Source: Desulfobacterales bacterium CG23_combo_of_CG06-09_8_20_14_all_52_9 (GTDB lineage: Bacteria; Desulfobacterota; Desulfobacteria; Desulfobacterales; UBA2156). From it: DNA of 5,293 nucleotides. The notes under the pieces are model-generated. The model made no database searches. It was given only the letters and a program-made list of their open reading frames with translations, and was not told the DNA's origin. The translations under genes and the position numbers were made by a program. Location: positions 1,720 through 7,012 of the forward strand of contig PCSF01000088.1 of NCBI GenBank assembly GCA_002771315.1, read 5' to 3'. Shown here one piece after another: positions 1-4,206 of this stretch (position 1 is its first letter; every line of letters starts with the position of its first letter).

Positions 1-1
1 G

Positions 2-268
2 GGTGTGCGCATGCGCAACTGGGATAGCTGCATGTATCCCCTGTTCACCCTCCACGGGTCCGGACATAACCCGAGGGGAACCAAGCTGCATCGGGTTCGG
101 CAGCGATTCATGCACAAACTCAAGTATTACGTGGACAAGTACGACGACGGCATTCAATGTGTGGGATGCGGGCGGTGCATCCAATCCTGTCCGGTGAACA
201 TCGATATCCGTAAGGTTTGCAAGCTCATGAATTCCCACCCGGATCCGTCAACCGTTTGCCCGGTGTGA
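2..268 (+). CDS. 4Fe-4S dicluster electron-transfer subunit (AsrA / FlxB / HydB type), 3' end only
   Basis: This is the C-terminal 88 codons of an iron-sulfur electron-transfer protein; its start lies before the window. The visible part begins just before an RxRNWDSC segment (Cys codon 29-31), the typical last part of the first cluster site in this family. It continues with a conserved NPR (71-79) and an HK motif, then a second 4Fe-4S site CVGCGRC plus CP (first Cys 158-160, last Cys 188-190), followed by VNIDI. This layout is known from the AsrA subunit of anaerobic sulfite reductase, the beta subunit of sulfhydrogenases and FlxB of Flx-Hdr complexes. Such subunits pass electrons between the neighbouring flavoprotein and a catalytic partner in the cytoplasm. 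The stop is 19 nt before the likely start of the FAD/NAD(P) subunit, so the two are almost certainly co-transcribed. Family is secure; which complex it belongs to cannot be told from this fragment. Confidence 0.88.
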   Translation, partial: GVRMRNWDSCMYPLFTLHGSGHNPRGTKLHRVRQRFMHKLKYYVDKYDDGIQCVGCGRCIQSCPVNIDIRKVCKLMNSHPDPSTVCPV

Positions 269-276
269 AGTGGCAA

Positions 277-282
277 GGGAGG
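277..282 (+). promoter_or_regulatory. Ribosome binding site that fixes the start of the FAD/NAD(P) subunit at GTG 288
   Basis: GGGAGG (within AAGGGAGGA, 275-283) lies 5 nt before a GTG at 288. The longer reading would begin at GTG 270, but nothing resembling a Shine-Dalgarno sequence precedes that codon, and the six extra residues would be encoded by the ribosome binding site itself. The 288 start gives a protein opening VFNPYLPYPVRI, which suits the family, whose members usually begin shortly before a YLPYPxRI-like segment. Confidence 0.8.
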
Positions 283-287
283 AAACC

Positions 288-1133
288 GTGTTCAATCCAT
301 ATTTGCCTTATCCGGTTCGCATCGCAGAGATCATCACCGAAACGGAAGATAAGAATCTGAAAACCTTCAAATTCGTCTTTCTAAACCCGGAAGACGAAGA
401 AAAGTTTAGCTACACTCCCGGCCAGTTTGCCGAGCTCTCGATTGCCGGCAAAGGAGAAATCCCCATCGGCATCGCCTCTTCCCCCACTGAAAAAGGGTTT
501 ATTCTTTTTACCATAAACAAGGTGGGTCTGGTGACCAACCACCTGCATGCCATGAAAGTGGGGGATATCATGGGGATCCGGGGACCGCTGGGAAACTGGT
601 ATCCCTGGGAGCTGATGGAAGGAAAAAATGTCGTCATCATCGGGGGCGGTTTTGCATTTACCACCCTTCGGTCCTCCATCGTGTACATGCTTCATCCCGA
701 CAACCGGCTAAAATTCAAGGAGATCCACGTTATTTACGGCGCCCGGTCCCCGGGAATGCTCTTATACCGAGAAGAACTGGCAGCCTGGGAACGACGGGAC
801 GATATCCACATGCACATTACCGTGGACGCCACCAAAGATCCCGGCTGGAAATACAACGTGGGATTCGTTCCCACGATCACCGAGAAGAAGGCGCCCCAGG
901 GGGATGAAAACACCTATGGCATCATCTGCGGGCCTCCCATCATGATCAAGTTCACCCAGCCTGTACTGGATAAGTTGGGATATTCCCATGACCATATCAT
1001 CATGTCCCTGGAGAACCGGATGAAGTGCGGCATCGGCATGTGCGGGCGGTGCAATATCGGCAAGGAATTCGTCTGCAAGGACGGGCCGGTTTTCACCCTG
1101 TCCCAATTAAGCGCCATGCCGAAGGAATATTAA
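288..1133 (+). CDS. FAD/NAD(P)-binding oxidoreductase subunit with C-terminal 2Fe-2S site (AsrB / FlxA / HydG type)
   Basis: This 281-residue cytoplasmic flavoprotein of the ferredoxin-NADP reductase superfamily would move electrons between NAD(P)H and its iron-sulfur partner upstream. From the GTG at 288, an N-terminal FAD-binding barrel (about 1-100) contains PGQFAEL and the flavin segment IPIGIASSP. A Rossmann-type NAD(P) domain (about 110-220) starts with VVIIGGGFAFTTLRS (glycines at 119-121) and ends with the family motif CGPPIM (Cys 214). A C-terminal 2Fe-2S module of the dihydroorotate dehydrogenase electron-transfer type follows, with Cys 247, 252, 255 and 263 (CGIGMCGRC, then a further Cys). 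Length is normal and all cluster cysteines are present. The nucleotide loop is unusual: GGGFAF replaces the common GGGIGxA/P. AsrB, sulfhydrogenase gamma and FlxA share this architecture. The dicluster-then-flavoprotein order fits all three, so no symbol is given. Confidence 0.88.
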   Translation: MFNPYLPYPVRIAEIITETEDKNLKTFKFVFLNPEDEEKFSYTPGQFAELSIAGKGEIPIGIASSPTEKGFILFTINKVGLVTNHLHAMKVGDIMGIRGPLGNWYPWELMEGKNVVIIGGGFAFTTLRSSIVYMLHPDNRLKFKEIHVIYGARSPGMLLYREELAAWERRDDIHMHITVDATKDPGWKYNVGFVPTITEKKAPQGDENTYGIICGPPIMIKFTQPVLDKLGYSHDHIIMSLENRMKCGIGMCGRCNIGKEFVCKDGPVFTLSQLSAMPKEY

Positions 1134-1169
1134 TCTGAAAATGGAAGGGATAGTGAAAAAATATTATGA

Positions 1170-1201
1170 TTTTAGGCTGTTAACCTGTTTTAGGCCTAAA
1201 A
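1170..1201 (+). repeat. Direct/inverted repeat TTTTAGGC upstream of the dsrC promoter
   Basis: TTTTAGGC occurs at 1170-1177 and again at 1188-1195 (18 bp period). The second copy is part of a perfect 14-bp palindrome, TTTTAGGCCTAAAA (1188-1201). The first copy can also pair with GCCTAAAA (1194-1201) as an 8-bp hairpin with a 16-nt loop, which itself contains GTTAAC. A T7 run follows at 1212-1218 after a 10-nt gap. It could be a regulator binding site, as it sits about 20 bp upstream of the -35 box, or a weak terminator for the preceding operon. The gap before the T-run and the AT-rich stem make the terminator reading less convincing. Confidence 0.45.
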
Positions 1202-1222
1202 TGAGATGATATTTTTTTAGTG

Positions 1223-1249
1223 TTGACACGGAAATTTTGATCGGATAAT
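1223..1249 (+). promoter_or_regulatory. Predicted sigma70-type promoter of dsrC
   Basis: A perfect -35 box TTGACA (1223-1228) is followed after 15 nt by GATAAT (1244-1249), five of six matches to the -10 consensus. Reading the -10 as ATAATA one base later gives a 16-nt spacer. The spacer is shorter than the optimal 17, but both boxes are strong and this is the best match in the 189-nt gap before dsrC. Transcription would start near 1256, giving a leader of about 65 nt. It implies that dsrC has its own promoter, separate from the upstream electron-transfer genes. Confidence 0.6.
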
Positions 1250-1322
1250 AGATGACGATATCTTTAGCATGAGCAACAGGCGGCAAGCCAGTAAAATAAA
1301 TCAGAAAAGGAGGATTTTGTAA

Positions 1323-1640
1323 ATGCCAACGGTGGAATTTCAAGGAAAGACTTTCGCAGTGGACGAAGACGGGTTTATCGATTCCTTTGACAATTGGAGT
1401 GAAGAGTGGGTTCAATACGTGAAAAGCGTAGAGGGCATCAAAGAGCTGACCGAAGAGCACAGGAAAATCATCAACGTTCTCCAGGATTACTACAAGAAAA
1501 ATGGAATCGCTCCCATGGTCCGCGTGCTGTCCAAAGTGACCGGTTTCAAACTGAAACACATTTATGAACTGTTCCCGTCCGGGCCCGGAAAGGGAGCATG
1601 CAAAATGGCTGGATTACCGAAACCGACGGGATGCGTGTAG
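1323..1640 (+). CDS. dsrC: DsrC, sulfur-carrier protein of dissimilatory sulfite reduction
   Basis: DsrC is a small cytoplasmic protein that takes sulfur from sulfite bound at DsrAB as a trisulfide between its two C-terminal cysteines; the trisulfide is then reduced by the membrane complex DsrMKJOP to give sulfide. The 105-residue product has normal length and the diagnostic C-terminal arm, LFPSGPGKGACK (82-94) and then GLPKPTGCV. Cys 93 and Cys 104 are both present and ten residues apart, which separates true DsrC from the single-cysteine TusE and RspA-like relatives. Also conserved are VDEDGF (13-18) and the PMVRVLSK segment (64-71). The usual HW of this family reads HR here (46-47). A strong Shine-Dalgarno GGAGG (1309-1313) lies 9 nt before the ATG. 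The gene has its own predicted promoter and terminator and stands apart from dsrAB, which is common in sulfate reducers. The assignment is firm. Confidence 0.95.
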   Translation: MPTVEFQGKTFAVDEDGFIDSFDNWSEEWVQYVKSVEGIKELTEEHRKIINVLQDYYKKNGIAPMVRVLSKVTGFKLKHIYELFPSGPGKGACKMAGLPKPTGCV

Positions 1641-1676
1641 TTTCTCCAAAACCACATTCATCAACCCCCTAATTTT

Positions 1677-1708
1677 AAAAGGCCCTGCTTCTGGTCAGGG
1701 CCTTTTTT
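1677..1708 (+). terminator. Rho-independent terminator of dsrC
   Basis: An 11-bp stem pairs AAAAGGCCCTG (1677-1687) with CAGGGCCTTTT (1696-1706) across an 8-nt loop. A run of six T (1703-1708) follows the GC-rich core directly. It lies 37 nt after the dsrC stop. The A-run before the stem means it could also work for transcription from the other strand, though no gene is seen there. Confidence 0.92.
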
Positions 1709-1718
1709 ATGTCCGGGC

Positions 1719-1890
1719 AAAGAGGATGAAATCGTAAAAACTCAAAATTGGGATGGCAAAGTAAAAAGTCGAAAATGCTCTCTTTCCGTCATTCCGGCGA
1801 AAGCCGGAATCCAGTGTTTTCAAGCACTTATGAAACCACCGGACCCCGTTTTTCAACGGGGTGACGACTTTTTACGAAGCCATCAAAGAG
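1719..1890. mobile_element. Non-coding MITE/REP-like element with inverted end repeats and 6-bp flanking direct repeats
   Basis: The element body is 1725-1884. Its left end GATGAAATCGTAAAAA (1725-1740) is inverted at the right end (1869-1884), 13 of 16 matching. A second, better left end, GATGGCAAAGTAAAAAGTCG (1752-1771), matches the inverted right end 1865-1884 at 17 of 20. The two left ends form a 27-bp tandem repeat with 19 of 27 identical. Perfect AAAGAG copies flank the body at 1719-1724 and 1885-1890, as expected of a target-site duplication. The interior has no open reading frame but three successive hairpins. The first, CGTCATTCCGGCGAAAGC and onward, resembles a short repeat seen widely in proteobacterial genomes (from memory, not searched). 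With no transposase inside, any movement would need an enzyme acting in trans. The right edge touches the ribosome binding site of the next gene. Confidence 0.72.
1787..1866. repeat. Three-hairpin core of the element, closed by CGTC/GACG
   Basis: Hairpin 1 pairs ATTCCGGC (1791-1798) with GCCGGAAT (1803-1810) over a GAAA tetraloop. Hairpin 2 pairs GTGTTTTCA (1814-1822) with TGAAACCAC (1831-1839), one mismatch. Hairpin 3 pairs ACCCCGTT (1843-1850) with AACGGGGT (1855-1862) over a TTTC loop. CGTC (1787-1790) can pair with GACG (1863-1866). Alternatively, the outer GTAAAAAGTCG (1761-1771) pairs perfectly over 11 bp with CGACTTTTTAC (1865-1875). A single strand could thus fold into a cloverleaf-like shape. 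The two halves are also an imperfect long palindrome, suggesting a decayed inverted duplication. Confidence 0.7.
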
Positions 1891-1897
1891 GGTTAAG

Positions 1898-2308
1898 ATG
1901 GTCTTCACGGTCAAGACAACTCAAAAAACAGAGCTGATCGACATCACCGGCGAGGTTCAGGCTTATGTCAATAGGATAACAAAGGAATCCGGGATCACGA
2001 GCGGCTTTTGCCTGGTATTCGTTCCCCACACCACGGCGGCCGTTACCATCAACGAAAACGCGGATCCCAGCGTCCGTACAGACATCCTGGCGGCCCTCAA
2101 CAGGATGGTGCCGAAAGACATTCCCTACCACCACCTGGAAGGGAATTCGCCGGCGCACATCCGGTCCACCCTTGTGGGGGTCTCCGAAATGCTCATGATC
2201 GAAAAGGGGCATCTGGTTTTGGGGAGATGGCAGGGGATTTTTTTCTGCGAGTTCGACGGTCCCAGGACTCGAAAGGTGCATCTTTCGCTCATGGGGATAG
2301 GCTCATGA
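1898..2308 (+). CDS. YjbQ-family protein (UPF0047; secondary thiamine-phosphate synthase family)
   Basis: The 136-residue product is a small cytoplasmic single-domain protein of the widespread YjbQ family. Members have been reported to have weak thiamine-phosphate synthase activity, but the physiological role is unsettled. Family signatures are all present: VPHTTAAVTINENADP (42-57), HHLEGNSPAHIRS (78-90, with His 78, 79 and 87 as likely metal or active-site ligands) and GRWQGIFFCEFDGPRTR (109-125). Length is typical. GAGGG (1888-1892) ends 5 nt before the ATG; part of it lies in the right-hand flanking repeat of the element upstream. It is the first gene of a five-gene run and is followed by a gap of only 17 nt. 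No convincing promoter is visible between the dsrC terminator and the start. Family assignment is secure; the function in this organism is unknown. Confidence 0.92.
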   Translation: MVFTVKTTQKTELIDITGEVQAYVNRITKESGITSGFCLVFVPHTTAAVTINENADPSVRTDILAALNRMVPKDIPYHHLEGNSPAHIRSTLVGVSEMLMIEKGHLVLGRWQGIFFCEFDGPRTRKVHLSLMGIGS

Positions 2309-2325
2309 AGGCTTCCGGGGCTTGA

Positions 2326-2772
2326 ATGGAACCCATCGACAAGGCGATTTTAAACCGGATCCAATCCGATTTTCCGATTACGAAACGTCCGTTTCGATCC
2401 ATCGGAAAGGATGTGAACCTGCCGGAAGAAGAAGTCCTGAAACGGATCATCCGTCTCAAGGAAAATGGGATCATCCGGAGGATCGGTGGAAACTTCGTCC
2501 CTGAAAAACTCGGATTTGTCAGCACCCTTTGCGCTGCCAGGGTTCCGGAGGATCGGATCAAAGCCTTTGCCGAGTGGGTCAACCGCTATCCCGGAGTCAC
2601 GCATAATTATCTGCGGGACAATCCGTACAACATGTGGTTCACCTTCATCGCCCCTTCCGTGGAAGAGATTCAAGAGCGGCTGAAAGAGATCTCTCAAGCG
2701 ACGGGCATCACCGATATTCTCAATCTCCCTGCAACCCGGGTCTTCAAGATCCGGGCTCACTTCGACGTGTAG
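2326..2772 (+). CDS. Siroheme decarboxylase-like protein, AhbA type (Lrp/AsnC-related fold)
   Basis: AhbA and AhbB together convert siroheme to didecarboxysiroheme in the alternative heme pathway of sulfate reducers and archaea; the NirD/L/G/H proteins of heme d1 synthesis are relatives. The fold is that of Lrp/AsnC regulators, without known DNA-binding duty. The 148-residue product has an N-terminal winged-helix part (about 1-58, with IGKDVNLPEEEVLKRI and GIIRRIGGNF) and a C-terminal ferredoxin-like domain (about 62-148). The latter carries LGFVSTLCAARVP (62-74), VTHNYLRDNPYNMWFTFI (91-108, His 93) and LPATRVFKI (134-142). The STLCAA/THNYLR/WFT pattern fits the A-type subunit better than the B-type, which usually has SHCYxR and WPYN. 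No B-type partner is seen in the window. The gene begins 17 nt after the YjbQ gene behind a weak GGGG ribosome site. An Lrp-type transcription regulator is less likely because of these tetrapyrrole-family motifs. Confidence 0.78.
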   Translation: MEPIDKAILNRIQSDFPITKRPFRSIGKDVNLPEEEVLKRIIRLKENGIIRRIGGNFVPEKLGFVSTLCAARVPEDRIKAFAEWVNRYPGVTHNYLRDNPYNMWFTFIAPSVEEIQERLKEISQATGITDILNLPATRVFKIRAHFDV

Positions 2773-2773
2773 G

Positions 2774-3610
2774 ATGAAAGATATCCGCATAGCCGCAGTC
2801 GTTTGTCGTTCGCCGGTCAATCAGGTTTTCAAGACCCTTCGTCGTATGGCCGTTTGGGTAGACAAGGCTAGGGACGAGGGGGTGGACATTCTCTGTTTTC
2901 CCGAGATGAATGTGACCGGATACAGCATTCAAAAAGAAATCCGGAAAGTTGCAGAGGTAATCCCCGGACCCATCACCGAGACCCTGATGGAATTGGCGGC
3001 AGGCAAAGACATGGTCCTTCTGGCCGGCATGGCGGAAAATGGGAAAAAGGGCCGGATTTACTCCAGCCATGTGGTGGTCCGCCGCGATGGTGAGGTCGGT
3101 GTGTATCGAAAGATTCACATCGCACCTCCGGAAGAGGGTTTTTTTTCCCGGGGAAACCGGATACCCCTTTTTGAAGCCCACGGGGTGAATTTTGGCATTC
3201 AGCTTTGCTATGATGCCCATTTCCCGGAGCTTTCCACGGCCATGGCCGTCAAAGGCGCCGATGTCGTTTTTTTCCCCCATGCCTCCCCGAGAGGGACCAG
3301 CAAAGACAAGTACCGGTCATGGATGCGGCACCTCCCGGCCCGTGCCTTCGACAACGGCGTTTATGTCGTGGCCTGCAATCCGGTGGGAGGAAACGGTGAA
3401 GGCCTCGATTATCCGGGCTTGGCCCTGGCCATAGGCCCCGATGGATGCGTCATGGCGAAGCGGCTCGGAAAACGAGAGGGCCTGCTGGTCGTTGACTTGA
3501 AAAAAAGTGCTCTGGATGCGGTTCGATCCCACCGGATGCGCTATTTTCTTCCCCATCGCCGGACAACCCTTTTCCGTATTTCCGGAGCGCTCAAAAGCCA
3601 TAAAGCGTAA
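2774..3610 (+). CDS. Carbon-nitrogen hydrolase, nitrilase superfamily
   Basis: The 278-residue cytoplasmic enzyme should hydrolyse a C-N bond in an amide or carbamoyl substrate. The complete Glu-Lys-Cys catalytic triad is visible: Glu 44 in CFPEMNVTGY (41-50), Lys 113 in YRKIHIAPPEEGFF (111-124) and Cys 145 in GIQLCYDAHFPE (141-152). The second conserved glutamate after the lysine loop (Glu 120/121) is also there. Length and the C-terminal arm with RYFLPHRR (256-263) fit the N-carbamoylputrescine amidase and omega-amidase-like branches, but the motifs do not fix the substrate. The ATG lies 1 nt after the stop of the Ahb-like gene and has no good ribosome site, so translation is probably coupled to that gene. 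The methyltransferase follows after 10 nt. Superfamily and activity as an amidase are well supported; the substrate is unknown. Confidence 0.9.
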   Translation: MKDIRIAAVVCRSPVNQVFKTLRRMAVWVDKARDEGVDILCFPEMNVTGYSIQKEIRKVAEVIPGPITETLMELAAGKDMVLLAGMAENGKKGRIYSSHVVVRRDGEVGVYRKIHIAPPEEGFFSRGNRIPLFEAHGVNFGIQLCYDAHFPELSTAMAVKGADVVFFPHASPRGTSKDKYRSWMRHLPARAFDNGVYVVACNPVGGNGEGLDYPGLALAIGPDGCVMAKRLGKREGLLVVDLKKSALDAVRSHRMRYFLPHRRTTLFRISGALKSHKA

Positions 3611-3620
3611 GAGCAAATCC

Positions 3621-4193
3621 ATGATCGACCACTTCAGAGTCTTGGCCCCGATCTATGACCGGATGATCCCTGTTGTTGACCCTGAGATCTATCGCAGTCT
3701 CCTGGACTTGCCTGCGCAGGGCTCTATGCTGGATGTAGGGGGAGGGACAGGACGGGTTTCGGCTCCATTGCAACAATGGGTCAAACACCTGGTGGTTGCA
3801 GATGTGTCAAGGGCCATGCTCCGTCGAGCACAGAAAAGGGGAGGGATGTGGCCGGTGCGATCCATGGCCGAGAGGCTGCCTTTTGCCGATGGTGTTTTTG
3901 ATCGGGTGTTGGCAGCAGATGCCCTGCATCATTTTCGATCCCAGTCGGTTGCCGTCAAAGAGCTGATCCGGGTCCTTTCTCACGGCGGCCGGATGGTCGT
4001 CGAGGAGCCGGACATCACCCGGCCGCTCATCCGCCTGCTGGCTTTAATGGAAAAGCTGGCGATGATGAAAAGCCGCTTTTTAAGTGCGGAAATCATCGCT
4101 GAAATGGCAAAAGGACCGGGCATTACATCAAAAATCGTCCGGGACGGTAAATGGTTGTCGTGGGTCATTATCTTCAAAGAGAAAACTCGATAA
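3621..4193 (+). CDS. Class I SAM-dependent methyltransferase (Methyltransf_11 type)
   Basis: The 190-residue product transfers methyl groups from S-adenosylmethionine to an unidentified acceptor. Visible motifs are the SAM-binding loop MLDVGGGTGR (36-45), an acidic residue at the end of strand 2 (Asp 61 in VVADVS), AERLPFADGVFDRVLAADAL (83-102) and HHF (103-105), all typical of the UbiE/Methyltransf_11 branch, then VLSHGGRMVVEEP (118-130). An AT-free N-terminus HFRVLAPIYDRM resembles the UbiE-like opening FdxxAxxYD. The reading frame is open upstream to an ATG at 3507, but that would overlap the nitrilase gene by 104 nt. ATG 3621 follows AAGAG (3609-3613) by 7 nt and begins at the conserved region, so it is preferred. 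At 190 residues it is short for UbiE itself, and no menaquinone genes are nearby. A small-molecule methyltransferase working with its operon neighbours is the safest call. Confidence 0.88.
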   Translation: MIDHFRVLAPIYDRMIPVVDPEIYRSLLDLPAQGSMLDVGGGTGRVSAPLQQWVKHLVVADVSRAMLRRAQKRGGMWPVRSMAERLPFADGVFDRVLAADALHHFRSQSVAVKELIRVLSHGGRMVVEEPDITRPLIRLLALMEKLAMMKSRFLSAEIIAEMAKGPGITSKIVRDGKWLSWVIIFKEKTR

Positions 4194-4206
4194 CAGGAGC
4201 AATCCC

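Noticed and set aside
762..1106. 114-codon open frame on the minus strand opposite the FAD/NAD(P) subunit
   Set aside because: The plus strand encodes conserved CGPPIM and 2Fe-2S motifs here; the minus-strand product looks like a codon-bias shadow.
1323..1640. TusE (tRNA 2-thiouridine pathway) instead of DsrC
   Set aside because: Both C-terminal cysteines (93 and 104) are present; TusE typically keeps only the last one.
1748..1776. Possible promoter TTGGGA-17-GAAAAT inside the element
   Set aside because: Only four of six matches in each box; AT-rich repeat DNA will often give such weak hits.
1725..1886. CRISPR-like array from repeated GTAAAAA units
   Set aside because: Only three copies, one inverted, with uneven spacing and no spacer-like regular units.
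2326..2772. Lrp/AsnC transcription regulator
   Set aside because: The fold is shared, but THNYLR, YNMWFT and LPATRVFKI are features of the siroheme decarboxylase branch, not of amino-acid-responsive regulators.
2350..2820. 156-codon open frame on the minus strand
   Set aside because: It is opposite the Ahb-like gene, which has clear family motifs; no ribosome site or motif supports the minus-strand frame.
2744..3280. 178-codon open frame on the minus strand
   Set aside because: It lies opposite the nitrilase gene, whose catalytic triad proves the plus-strand frame. Its translation shows no recognisable family.
3507..3620. N-terminal extension of the methyltransferase to ATG 3507
   Set aside because: It would overlap the nitrilase by 104 nt, lacks a ribosome site, and adds a stretch unlike the family; ATG 3621 has AAGAG at good spacing.
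4084..4206. N-terminal extension of the MetE-like protein to ATG 4084
   Set aside because: It lies inside the methyltransferase gene and encodes a basic stretch with no family likeness; ATG 4207 has AGGAG at 7 nt.
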